A stretch of DNA of 15,000 bases from Trachelipus rathkii (taxonomy: Eukaryota > Arthropoda > Malacostraca > Isopoda > Trachelipodidae): contig JABUQX010126249.1 in assembly GCA_015478945.1 (NCBI GenBank), positions 15,001 to 30,000 of the forward strand, in the 5' to 3' direction. The notes under the pieces were generated by a model. That model saw nothing but the letters and a program-made list of their open reading frames with translations. It was not told the DNA's origin and made no database searches. Position numbers and translations under genes: made by a program. The first letter of the stretch is position 1, and every line of letters begins with the position of its first letter. Positions 1 to 9,861 of the stretch are shown here, one piece after another.

Positions 1-224
1 AATTTTCATTACGAAGTTATTTCTGAATTTCCGAATATATTGTGTAACCACGTTATCGAACAAGATGTAGTATAAATATATAGACTTTCGAACGTTGACA
101 AAGATGAAAAAAACTCTATCAAATTTCGAAAGTATGAAACAATAAAACAACATATTTTTGTGATATACGTTAACAAAATAGTATAACTACTTAAGACTTT
201 CTATCAACTAGTAACTACGAAAGC

Positions 225-483
<259 letters not shown>

Positions 484-1887
484 ATTGTATAATGGTAATT
501 ATAATAATATGTTTACCGCAAACAATAGTTATTATTTGTAGGAATGATCAATCTCTAGAAATGCAAGCATTCTAGAAGAAAGACAAATTTCCAATGTAAT
601 AATTTTTATTTTAGGTTCCTAATGTTTCTTGTTTCTGTCAGAAAACAAGGAATACAGATAGGAATCTAATAAGCAAATTTCTACTTCTTGGAAACAAATT
701 ATTACTACAAGACAGGGGTGAAGCCTCTGTCTGGGGATTTCTACTATATTTGCTCCACCACCAATCGGGAAACTAAAATACCAAAACCACTAGTTACAAT
801 TTACCATGCACGGATTTGATGATAATTCGGCATCAAATGTTACACAAATTCGGAAAACTCGCTATGTTTTAACTAATTAATTTTATTATTTCGCAAAAAA
901 AAATTTATGGATGTATATATATATTTGTATATGGATATCATCCATTGATGATTTAAAACCATAAAATATGTGATTTATGCTTTATAAATATTTAATTTGA
1001 ATATTTTCAATAAATACAATTGAAAATTTACATTTTTGATTTTATCTCATTTATGAGGCAAATTCTGAGATCACGTGACCAACTATTGAGGCGACTTTTT
1101 ATTATTTCTAAATAAATATTTATAATTTTATATATATATTTTAATAAATATATATATAAAGAGTAATTTTCAGTTATAATATTTACGGGGGGAATGTTAC
1201 AATAATTTTTTTTTATGATAAGAATCGATCCTATGACGACTCACGAAAAATCCAATTTCATGTATGAAATATTGACAAGTATTTAAATTTTGATTTTTAG
1301 TTATTACTTTCAACTTTTTATTTTCTACGTTTTTTACAACCTATATCTAAGTTTTAATATTAATAAAAAATGGTTCTCATTTTTTATTGACGAGGCAATA
1401 ATTTATAACCTACTTTATTTGATTGAAATTTCTAATTTCAACCATGATGAGATTTTTTCTCTATAAGACATTTATTATAATGAATTTTATTCCTTTAATT
1501 TCTGCGTTTTTACTTACTTTTCTTTAACTTTTTATTTTTATTATTGTTAATCTTTAATCAAATCTTTGAGTTTGAAATTTTCTAAGTATTCCCCTTATAT
1601 TAAAATTTCCCAAAATCTTTTATTTTTCCAATTTTCCCCTTTAGCGTTTTTGCTTACTTTTTGAGTGTGATTTTAAAGTTTGTATGTGTAAAAAAATAAA
1701 CAAAAAATAAGTATACATCACGTTGGGAAAAAATGTGTGTGTAAATATTATACTTTTAAGCTTTCACCGAAAAGAGAGAGAGAATAAAAGATAGATAAAA
1801 ACCTCGAAGATTTCTCCACCTATAAATAAAACTGGACCCTAAATTTAGACGAAGTAAAAGGGCGTTTTGAAAGGTGATTTGCGCAGA
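484..1887. other. AT-rich arm sequence without genes
   Basis: I see no coding region, RNA gene or mobile-element signature here. The stretch holds short TA tracts near 914-934 and 1121-1160, long A and T runs, and a palindromic E-box core CACGTG at 1072-1077. Its mirror at roughly 10049-11440 keeps the same order with scattered substitutions and small indels. Confidence 0.7.
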
Positions 1888-1922
1888 TATGTGGTTTGGT
1901 AATGGAAACCAATCACCACATA
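1888..1922. repeat. 35-bp hairpin nested in left arm
   Basis: TATGTGGT at 1888-1895 pairs with ACCACATA at 1915-1922, and TTGGT at 1896-1900 pairs with ACCAA at 1908-1912, leaving a two-base bulge and a seven-base loop. The right-arm copy at 10014-10048 keeps every base. It lies about 60 bases from the larger dyad at 1981-2073, so this part of the arm is dense in secondary structure. Confidence 0.75.
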
Positions 1923-1980
1923 ACCGTAGGCGAAACAGATCAATTCAAACTTTGCGGACTGTTCTAACAGAAGTACTTTA

Positions 1981-2073
1981 ACATTGTATAGCAACTCGTG
2001 GGTCCACTATCAAAAATTGAATTATTCCAAATAGAACAACTCAATCAGAAGAGACTGATTTGCTATACAATGT
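1981..2073. repeat. 93-bp dyad with 14-bp terminal inverted repeats
   Basis: ACATTGTATAGCAA at 1981-1994 is the exact reverse complement of TTGCTATACAATGT at 2060-2073. Inside are smaller potential stems: GTGG/CCAC at 1998-2007 and AATCAG/CTGATT at 2043-2060. The layout could be a short MITE-like remnant or a structured non-coding RNA. I see no clear target-site duplication. The right-arm copy has the same length and one compensated base-pair change. Confidence 0.75.
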
Positions 2074-2083
2074 CAAAACACTT

Positions 2084-2500
2084 ATCAAAAATTAATATAT
2101 ATACGAAACAAAAAACTATTGCCTTTTTTTGCTAACATCTGCAAGGAGAGAAGGTTTGGTCAGATGACCGTTAGTGGGAATCCCTAAGTTGTCCAGAAAG
2201 GCGTGATAAATGACATACCTACACAAATTGTCCTAAATACCATTTATAACGGAAGGAAAGATTTTAATGTTTCTGCCCTGGAATTATAAAAAAAAAAGAT
2301 CCAAAAGGGCCCTAAAATTAAACATCGGCAGGTCGCGTCCAATAATAGCGAAGATGCCTCTAAAAATGAAAGGGGAAGCTCGTCTGAAGATAAGCTTCAT
2401 CAAAATATTAAAACTACTTTAACTGCATTATAAATGAATCTGAAGAATTCTGATTCGACTCGGAATGTAAATTAAGAGGACAGAGTCTACTGTTGAACGT
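2084..2500. other. Arm sequence with a short basic reading frame, probably not a gene
   Basis: The plus strand has an open frame at 2267-2422 (51 codons, ATG to TAA) that is very rich in Lys and Arg. Its mirror keeps the frame over about 49 codons, but the DNA itself is almost unchanged there, so frame conservation says nothing about selection. A perfect GGTCA-GA-TGACC dyad lies near 2158-2169. No protein family was recognised. Confidence 0.4.
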
Positions 2501-2521
2501 GCAGTAATTAAGATATAAAGG

Positions 2522-2574
2522 CTTTTTTCCGCGCTTGCTTCTTTTTATACTCGATAGAGAAGATGCGAAAAAAG
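2522..2574. repeat. Imperfect hairpin, left-arm version
   Basis: CTTTTTTC at 2522-2529 pairs with GAAAAAAG at 2567-2574, GC at 2531-2532 with GC at 2565-2566, and CTTCT at 2538-2542 with AGAAG at 2558-2562, leaving a loop of about 15 bases. At the corresponding place in the right arm (9364-9407) the bases are largely different but also form a hairpin. Confidence 0.55.
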
Positions 2575-2701
2575 TTACCGACAAGTAATTAATTAAATAA
2601 ACATCAATTTTAATTATTGAAGTTTTAATAACAAATTTACTATCAAAAAATAGCAAATTTAAAACCATATAGTAAATGAATGAATTTATTGAATGAATCA
2701 A

Positions 2702-2828
2702 TATGGATTTATTATAAAAATTATCGAAAGTTCATGATGGCAGTCTTCGGCAACTCATCACATGTTTGATACAGGATATTTTTTATCTCATAGAGAATTA
2801 TATGATAAATATAACTTTTCAATTAAGG
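2702..2828. other. Left-arm segment with no counterpart in the right arm
   Basis: Flanking sequence on both sides (AAATGAATGAATTTATT near 2675 and GGATAATTATCAATTTT near 2827) has its mirror in the right arm, but the roughly 125 bases between do not align with the roughly 115 bases at the matching place (9127-9242). This is a replacement rather than a simple insertion or deletion. I recognise nothing in the segment itself. Confidence 0.75.
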
Positions 2829-2955
2829 ATAATTATCAATTTTAACAACAATTAATAAGACCAGTATTCTCTACTGATCAATTTGGTACAAGAATCAAGT
2901 CTCTAGCACAATTATGAGGCAAGATATGTTAATACTTCGATATAGAAAAAATGCA

Positions 2956-3000
2956 AGGTCAGCCGGGGTCAATACTTGACCTTTCGATTGAAGGAGGTCA
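2956..3000. promoter_or_regulatory. Cluster of four AGGTCA-like half-sites (left arm)
   Basis: AGGTCA at 2956-2961, GGGTCA at 2966-2971, TGACCT (inverted) at 2977-2982 and AGGTCA at 2995-3000. The first two form a direct repeat with four bases between them, the second and third an inverted repeat with five between. The first is preceded by TGCA, giving the extended TGCAAGGTCA form bound by monomeric FTZ-F1/ERR-type nuclear receptors in animals. No gene is visible nearby, so function is only a suggestion. The right-arm copy keeps all four half-sites. Confidence 0.35.
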
Positions 3001-3346
3001 ATGACATTTATACACAGTAATAAGGTTAGAGTTTGGGAATCAATTTGGAAATATTAAACCAAGACTGGCACTCAAATGGAGCACTGTCAACGAAGAGGGG
3101 GAAAGGAAAACTTTCAATGTGAATTTTTCAATATTTTGAGAAGCCTATTTTGGCAAGTGGTTCAAATATGTCTATAATTACTTAAATACAACTTTGATCA
3201 ATATAAAATGCTATCAAAATGTAGTTCTATATCTTTAGTATAATTTGAGGAAGTTTGAAACTTCAAAACGTTATCAAAGGAAAGTTAGATGCAAACCGGT
3301 TTTTGTATCCGTTTCATTTTTCTCAATTTTTAGAAAAAAAGGTTTA
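3001..3346. other. Arm sequence without genes, highly conserved between arms
   Basis: No coding or RNA gene seen. About 3121-3282 reads as identical to its mirror, while the part before it (3001-3110) carries several single-base indels. The short frame running from about 3245 into the TA tract is not credible as a gene because its second half is only repeat. Confidence 0.65.
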
Positions 3347-3504
3347 TTTATATATATATATAATAATATCCTATATATTATATTATATTATATTATATAT
3401 ATATATATAATATATATATATATATTATAATATACTATATATATATATATTATATATATTATATATAATTATAATATATTATATATATATATATATATAT
3501 ATTT
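3347..3504. repeat. (TA)n-rich tract, left arm
   Basis: About 160 bases of alternating TA with ATT/AAT interruptions. It can fold on itself and sits at the same place as a tract of similar length in the right arm, though the internal pattern of interruptions differs, so the two have changed independently or were resolved differently during assembly. Confidence 0.93.
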
Positions 3505-5187
3505 TATACATGAAATATATAATCCTTTTTGGCTGATAATTTGGTATGATAATAAGTTTTTGAACATGAATAAAGAGAATCGTTGAATATTTTTTAACAA
3601 AAAAATGAAATTGGGGGGGGCTCTCTTGCGCCTAATCCCATTTTTATGCTCAAAGGTTAGGACAGTTTGTTAAAAATTGGGAAAGATTTTATTTATTATG
3701 TAAAATGAATTGAAATTGTGAATTTCAAGGGCGTAGCCCAATTATAAAGGGATACTTTACTCTTATCTTCAATGGTGTACGGTATGGTAAGAAATTTTTC
3801 GGTTTAATTTTGCACCGACTCAGAGCAAGTTTTATATTAATAAATTTTAATTTTTATATGAAAAATGATTATTAAGATTATTATAGTTTATTATTTTGCT
3901 ATAAATAATAAGAAAATGATGGTCAGTGCAATTACGACTCTCTCAACTACAATTTGGGACAACCACTCGCGAATACATCCATTTGTACCTTTTATAAATA
4001 CTGGCCACGAAGTGGCAAATGGAGTAAATATAAAAAATTTACGACATTAAATTCCACACCCAAAGGAAACCACAACAGAAAAAATATAATCTGTTTTCGT
4101 AAGTTTTGGTAAAAGAAAATATAGGAAATAAGTATACTTTTTATTCGCCAGTGAACTGTGTCTGAAGGATAGGAATTTTGAGTGGGTCGGTAGTGGGTCA
4201 CACTCGGCATATGTAATATAACTTAACTCTCACGTCTTGTATACTCTAGTTTCAAAATATCACCACTAACAGAAGGTAATGACACTGATTAAAAGGGGAG
4301 TGGTTTCTCTTTTGTTTATAATAATAAAAAAAGGGGTCAATTAACCCGAACCACCAACAGTAAATAGTCAAGGGAACTTGTAAGAGTACACTCCTACGGA
4401 AACTCTTCCCCGAAAGAAATTTCCATCCCAGGACCACTGTTTCTCGAAGAATAATTATTATTTTATAAGGTCATCACCTTTAGTTCTGAGAGTAAATGTA
4501 TTTTGAAACGAATATACAAGGCACTTGAAATTACATTACACAGTCAGTAAGTCCCGGCACCTAAACCCTGAAGTAAGAAAACCCATAATGCCGTACAAAA
4601 TAAGTTTAATACTTTTGAAGAGTCACGGGGACACTGGTGAGAGGAATACACAGTTCACGTTTGAATTAAAGTATAAGTAAGAAATTTATTAGATTATTTT
4701 TAATGTTCAATAGTAAGAGAAATTATATGATAAGTTTTTTAATGTTGTCTATATGGACAATAAGGTTGACGTCGAAGCTTAATTCAAACGAATATAGCTT
4801 TTGACCGACGTTTAGTCAGGTTGTTGCCTGACAATGGTTCCTTTGAGGAAGAAGTTTAATGAAGTAAATGACTCTTCTTTCGTGAAGAATCATAAATATT
4901 AAAAATTAATAAAAGGGGGAGGTACAAATGAACGATTACACGAGTAAGTTTGCCCTTTATTGAGCAGAGAAAACCGAAAGTACATTGACATCAGTTTAAG
5001 GAAATGCGATGCTTGCAATTTCCAAATTGTAATTGAATTTATAAATTTTAATTTTTAATTTTTGAATAATATATAAACTTACACCAACCATTGATGAGGA
5101 GGTGAAGTTAAAAAGAAATTCCAAATAGAGATTACTATAAAACTTCCTTATATGGGAAGAGGAATTTCAAAGTGAGAGTTCTCACAA
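3505..5187. other. Arm sequence without genes, containing a 754-bp identical block
   Basis: No gene, RNA gene or element termini recognised. A G8 run lies at 3613-3620. The part from about 3640 to 3720 aligns poorly with its mirror. From 4139 to 4892 the sequence reads as identical to the reverse complement of 7062-7815, with a constant coordinate sum of 11954 and therefore no net indel. Short open frames in it appear in both arms only because the DNA is the same. Confidence 0.7.
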
Positions 5188-5661
5188 GTTTCAAAGTAGA
5201 AACAATATAAAATTTTTAATATAATAATTTTTTAAATTGTTACAAATTTTTAAGGAGGGGGGGGTTCCACCCCCCAAGTCTCAGTTGAGACAATATAAAT
5301 TGTTCAAAATATTTTTTATAAAAGGTGATTGTTTCACCAACCTCCGCAGAGGCAATGGAGGGGGGGGGGGAAGGTTCCACTTCCCAAACCCCAAGTCTCA
5401 GTTGAGACAATAAGAGAATTGAACTATTTTTTAAGACAAATATGTAATGGTGCGCATTATTTACAGCTCCCCCCCCTCGGCACCTACGAGAGAGGGAGAG
5501 AAAAAACTTAAAACTAAATATTTGATTGAGTTGGACAGTTGTCCTATAAAAGATATAATAAGTGGTCTAAAAGCACCACTAAAAAAGGGGTTATGTTTTA
5601 ACCCTAACATAATAATTTTTTAAATAACGATGGAGTTTCCCAAAAAAGTCTCAAGCGCGAC
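5188..5661. repeat. Four-copy dyad array GTCTCA..TGAGAC (left arm)
   Basis: The dyad GTCTCAGTTGAGACAATA or a variant occurs at 5188-5203 (GTTTC/GAAAC form), 5278-5291, 5395-5408 and 5648-5661, always in the same orientation and followed by ACAATA. Three copies are preceded by a GGTTCC or GAGTTTCCC-like segment with C or A runs, and two are next to G8 (5257-5264) and G11 (5360-5370) tracts. The spacing of 90, 117 and 253 bases is irregular, so this is a degenerate dispersed array rather than a clean tandem repeat. Confidence 0.75.
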
Positions 5662-5901
5662 AATAAATTTTTCAAAGAAACTTAAATTAACTTAAAAACC
5701 TAACTTAAACTAAGGAGGGAGTGCAGAAACCCCAGAGCAAACAAAAAAAACAAAAAGATACAAAAAAAAATCTGCTATATACAAAAAATATGAAAAGGTA
5801 CTTTGCCACAGTACCAGTTTGACAAAATAGAGGGGGGGGTAGATAGAATTTGATAAGTGGCTTCAAACCCTATCCCCCTTTGGTTAATCAAATTTGTTTA
5901 A
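5662..5901. other. Arm sequence without genes near the hinge
   Basis: A-rich stretches near 5740-5790 and a G8 tract at 5832-5839. From about 5815 to the hinge it is nearly identical to its mirror; the earlier part differs mainly in A/T run lengths. No coding signal. Confidence 0.6.
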
Positions 5902-5943
5902 GGTCCGTTCACAAAGTTCCCGGACAAGGGTGGTTTTTTGTAA

Positions 5944-6010
5944 CGATTTTTGAGTTAAACTAGGAGGTTCGACATTACCTTTTTTACCTCAAAGTAAGTC
6001 AAAAATTGAC
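5944..6010. other. Central spacer (palindrome hinge), partly self-complementary
   Basis: These 67 bases separate the perfectly paired ends of the two arms. They are not simple unique spacer: AGGT at 5965-5968 pairs with ACCT at 5986-5989 on the same symmetry axis (coordinate sum 11954), 5959-5961 pairs with 5993-5995, and with small shifts GATTTTTGAG resembles the complement of CAAAAATTGAC. The palindrome therefore decays toward its centre at 5977, leaving an unpaired loop of about 17 bases at 5969-5985. This fits a hinge that was once more symmetric and acquired changes, as expected when perfect hairpin centres are lost in replication. Confidence 0.85.
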
Positions 6011-6293
6011 TTACAAAAAACCACCCTTGTCCGGGAACTTTGTGAACGGACCTTAAACAAATTTGAATAACCAAAGGGGGATAGGGTTTGAAGCCACTTA
6101 TCAAATTCTATCTACCCCCCCTCTATTTTGTCAAACTGGTACTGTGGCAAAGTACCTTCTCATATTTTTTTGTATATAGCAGATTTTTTTGTTTCTTTTT
6201 TTTTTTTGTTGCTCTGGGGTTTCTGCACTCCCTCCTTAGTTTTTTTAAGTTTAGGTTTAAGTTAATTTTAAGTTTCTTTTTTGAAAATTTATT

Positions 6294-6771
6294 GTCTCGG
6301 CTGAGACCCTTTTGGGAACTCCATATTATTAAAAAAAATTATTATTTAGGTAGAGACATACCCTTTGTTTTAGGTGGTGCTTTTTAGAACCAACTATTAT
6401 AATTCTTCTTATAGGACAGACTGGTCCAACTCAATCAAATGTTTAGTTTTAAGTTTTTTCTTCTCCTCTCTCGTAGGTGCCGAGGGGGGGAGCTTGTAAA
6501 TAAATGCGCACCATTACATATTTGTCTTAAAAAATAGTTCAATTCTCTTATTGTCTCAACTGAGACTTGGGGATTTGGGAAGTGGAACCTTCCCCCCCCC
6601 CTCTCTTGCCTCTGCGGAGGTTGGTGAAACAATCACCTTTCATAAAATTATTTTTGAACAATTTATATTGTCTCAACTGAGACTTGGGGGTGGAACCCCC
6701 CCTCTTTAAAAATTTGTAATCATTTAAAAAATTATTTTATTAATCAGTTTATATTGTCTCTCCTTTGAGAC
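6294..6771. repeat. Four-copy dyad array (right arm)
   Basis: Mirror of the array at 5188-5661, with dyads at 6294-6307, 6553-6566, 6670-6683 and 6756-6771. Here all four have a complete GTCTC/GAGAC stem, whereas the left arm has one weakened copy and one with the altered GTTTC/GAAAC stem. The second and third copies have the same 14-base core as in the left arm. C/G tracts accompany them as in the left arm. Confidence 0.75.
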
Positions 6772-8445
6772 TTGTGAGAACTCTCACTTTGAAATTCCTC
6801 TTCCCATATAAGGAAGTTTTATAGTAATCTCTATTTGGAATTTCTTTTTAACTTCACCTCCTCATCAATGGTTGGTGTAAGTTTATATATTATTCAAAAA
6901 TTAAAAATTAAAATTTATAAATTCAATTACAATTTGGAAATTGCAAGCATCGCATTTCCTTAAACTGATGTCAATGTACTTTCGGTTTTCTCTGCTCAAT
7001 AAAGGGCAAACTTACTCGTGTAATCGTTCATTTGTACCCCCCCCCCCCTTTTTAATATTTTTGATTCTTCACGAAAGAAGAGTCATTTACTTCATTAAAC
7101 TTCTTCCTCAAAGGAACCATTGTCAGGCAACAACCTGACTAAACGTCGGTCAAAAGCTATATTCGTTTGAATTAAGCTTCGACGTCAACCTTATTGTCCA
7201 TATAGACAACATTAAAAAACTTATCATATAATTTCTCTTACTATTGAACATTAAAAATAATCTAATAAATTTCTTACTTATACTTTAATTCAAACGTGAA
7301 CTGTGTATTCCTCTCACCAGTGTCCCCGTGACTCTTCAAAAGTATTAAACTTATTTTGTACGGCATTATGGGTTTTCTTACTTCAGGGTTTAGGTGCCGG
7401 GACTTACTGACTGTGTAATGTAATTTCAAGTGCCTTGTATATTCGTTTCAAAATACATTTACTCTCAGAACTAAAGGTGATGACCTTATAAAATAATAAT
7501 TATTCTTCGAGAAACAGTGGTCCTGGGATGGAAATTTCTTTCGGGGAAGAGTTTCCGTAGGAGTGTACTCTTACAAGTTCCCTTGACTATTTACTGTTGG
7601 TGGTTCGGGTTAATTGACCCCTTTTTTTATTATTATAAACAAAAGAGAAACCACTCCCCTTTTAATCAGTGTCATTACCTTCTGTTAGTGGTGATATTTT
7701 GAAACTAGAGTATACAAGACGTGAGAGTTAAGTTATATTACATATGCCGAGTGTGACCCACTACCGACCCACTCAAAATTCCTATCCTTCAGACACAGTT
7801 CACTGGCGAATAAAAGGTATACTTATTTACTATATTTTCTTTTACCAAAACTTACGAAAACAGATTATATTTTTTCTGTTGTGGTTTCCTTTGGGTGTGG
7901 AATTTAATGTCGTAAATTTTTTATATTTACTCCATTTGCCACTTCGTGGCCAGTATTTATAAAAGGTACAAATGGATGTATTCGCGAGTGGTTGTCCCAA
8001 ATTGTAGTTGAGAGAGTCGTAATTGCACTGACCATCATTTTCTTATTATTTATAGTAAAATAATAAACTATAATAATCTTAATAATCATTTAAATATAAA
8101 AGTTAAAATATATTAATGGAAAACTTGCTCTGAGTCGGTGCAAAATTGAACCGAAAAATTTCTTACCATACCGTACACCATTGAAGGCTCATAGGAGTAA
8201 AGTATCCTTTATAATTTGGGCACCCCTTGAAATTCAAAAAAATATTAATTCATTTAATGAATAAAATAGTAAATATGTCCCAGTTTGGGAACCCCTGGCG
8301 TTTACCTGTAACCCCCTAAAAATGGGGTTAGGGGCTGGAGAGCCCCCCCATTTCATTTTTTGTTAAAAATTTCAACGGATTCTTCTTATTCATGTCAAAA
8401 ACTATTATCATACCAATTTTCAGCCAAAAAGATTATATATTTCAA

Positions 8446-8447
<2 letters not shown>
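6772..8447. other. Right-arm sequence without genes
   Basis: Mirror of about 3505-5187. It includes the identical block 7062-7815 and a C12 tract at 7037-7048, where the left arm has only G5-A-G2 plus extra bases. At 8279-8300 there is TTTGGGAACCCCTG, which resembles hAT terminal repeats but lacks a partner. No gene is recognised. Confidence 0.65.
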
Positions 8448-8514
<67 letters not shown>

Positions 8515-8564
8515 ATATTATATATATTTATATATATAATATATATTATATGATATAATATATA

Positions 8565-8609
<45 letters not shown>
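8448..8609. repeat. (TA)n-rich tract, right arm
   Basis: About 160 bases of alternating TA with ATT/TTA interruptions, mirror of the tract at 3347-3504. It begins with a purer TA run than the left copy. Confidence 0.93.
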
Positions 8610-8613
<4 letters not shown>

Positions 8614-8953
8614 CCTCCTCCTTCCAAAAAATTGAGAAAAATGAAACGGATACAAAAAACCGGTTTGCATCTAACTTCCCTTTGATAACGTTTTGAAGTT
8701 TCAAACTTCCTCAAATTATACTAAAGATATAGAACTACATTTTGATAGCATTTTATATTGATCAAAGTTGTATTTAAGTAATTATAGACATATTTGAACC
8801 ACTTGCCAAAATAGGCTTCTCAAAATATTGAAAAATTCACATTGAAAGTTTTCCTTCCCCCTCTTCGTTGACCAGGTGCTCCATGAGTGCCAGTCTTGGT
8901 TAATATTTCAAATTGATCCCAACACTCTAACCTTTTACTTGTATAAATGTCAT

Positions 8954-8998
8954 TGACCTCCTTCAATCGAAAGGTCAAGTATTGACCCCGGCTGACCT
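8954..8998. promoter_or_regulatory. Cluster of four AGGTCA-like half-sites (right arm)
   Basis: Reverse-complement copy of 2956-3000, with TGACCT at 8954-8959, AGGTCA at 8972-8977, TGACCC at 8983-8988 and TGACCT at 8993-8998. All bases of the cluster are retained, while sequence to its left (about 8875-8945) carries several indels. Nuclear-receptor binding is an inference from motif resemblance only. Confidence 0.35.
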
Positions 8999-9126
8999 TG
9001 CATTTTTCTATATCGAAGTATTAACATATCTTGCCTCATAATTGTGCTAGAGACTTGATTCTTGTACCAAATTGATCAGTAGAGAATACTGGTCCTATTA
9101 ATTGTTGTTAAAATTGATAATTATCC

Positions 9127-9242
9127 ATGTAGCCTTGGTGGATTTGTGAAAACAAACTAGGAGTGGATTTAAAAATCTTCAATTTCTTAAAAGTTTACAG
9201 CTTTCTCTCACATAATTTTGCAATCATTTGAACATTCAATTC
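9127..9242. other. Right-arm segment with no counterpart in the left arm
   Basis: This occupies the place where the left arm has 2702-2828, but shares no alignable sequence with it. Mirror-matching sequence resumes on both sides. I recognise no element termini or coding sequence in it. Confidence 0.75.
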
Positions 9243-9363
9243 AAATAAATTCATTCATTTACTATATGGTTTTAAATTTGCTATTTTTTGATAGTAAATT
9301 TGTTATTAAATCTTCAATAATTAAAATTGATGTTTATTTAACTAATTACTTATCGTCAACCCC

Positions 9364-9407
9364 CTCGGCGTTTTTCCCGTGGATATAAAGCGACGGGAGC
9401 GACCGAG
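9364..9407. repeat. GC-rich nested hairpin, right-arm version
   Basis: CTCGG at 9364-9368 pairs with CCGAG at 9103-offset position 9403-9407, CG at 9369-9370 pairs with CG at 9400-9401 around one bulged base, and CCCGT at 9376-9380 pairs with ACGGG at 9393-9397, leaving a 12-base loop. It is markedly more GC-rich than its surroundings. The matching place in the left arm holds a different hairpin. Confidence 0.6.
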
Positions 9408-9861
9408 TGAGGATTCATTCTTATTTACTGCTCTTATCATCAGTAGACTCTGTCCCTTTTTTGCATTCCGAGTCGAATCAGAAATTCTACAAGATTCATT
9501 TATAATGCAGTATAAAGTAGCATAATAATTTTTGATGAAGCTTATCTTCAGACGAGCTTCCCCTTTCATTTTTAGAGGCATCTTCGCTATTTTTGGACGC
9601 GACCTGCCGATGTTTAATTTTAGGGCCCTTTTGGATCTTTTTTTTTTATAATTCCAGGGCAGAAACATTAAAATTTTCCTTCCGTTAAATGGTGATTTTA
9701 GGAAAAATTTGTGTAGGTATGTCATTGATCACGCCTTTCTGGACAACTTAGGGATTCCCACTAACGGTCATCTGACCAAACCTTCTCTCCTTGCAGATGT
9801 TAGCAAAAAAAGGCAATAGTTTTTTGATTCGTATATATATTAATTTTTGATAAGTGTTTTG

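Noticed and set aside
1072..1077. CACGTG E-box conserved in both arms
   Set aside because: A six-base palindrome is expected by chance in a 15-kb window and no gene start lies near it.
3865..4050. 61-codon frame mirrored at 7904-8089
   Set aside because: Differs by one residue because the DNA is nearly identical; low-complexity start and no family.
4252..4437. 61-codon frame (minus strand) repeated exactly at 7517-7702 (plus strand)
   Set aside because: The identity comes from the 754-bp identical DNA block and not from selection on protein; no domain or signal recognised.
5329..5511. Protein-like frame with RGGGKVPLPKPQVSVETI and its mirror at 6435-6632
   Set aside because: The frame crosses G/C homopolymers whose lengths differ between the arms, and the QVSVETI part is the dyad repeat read as protein.
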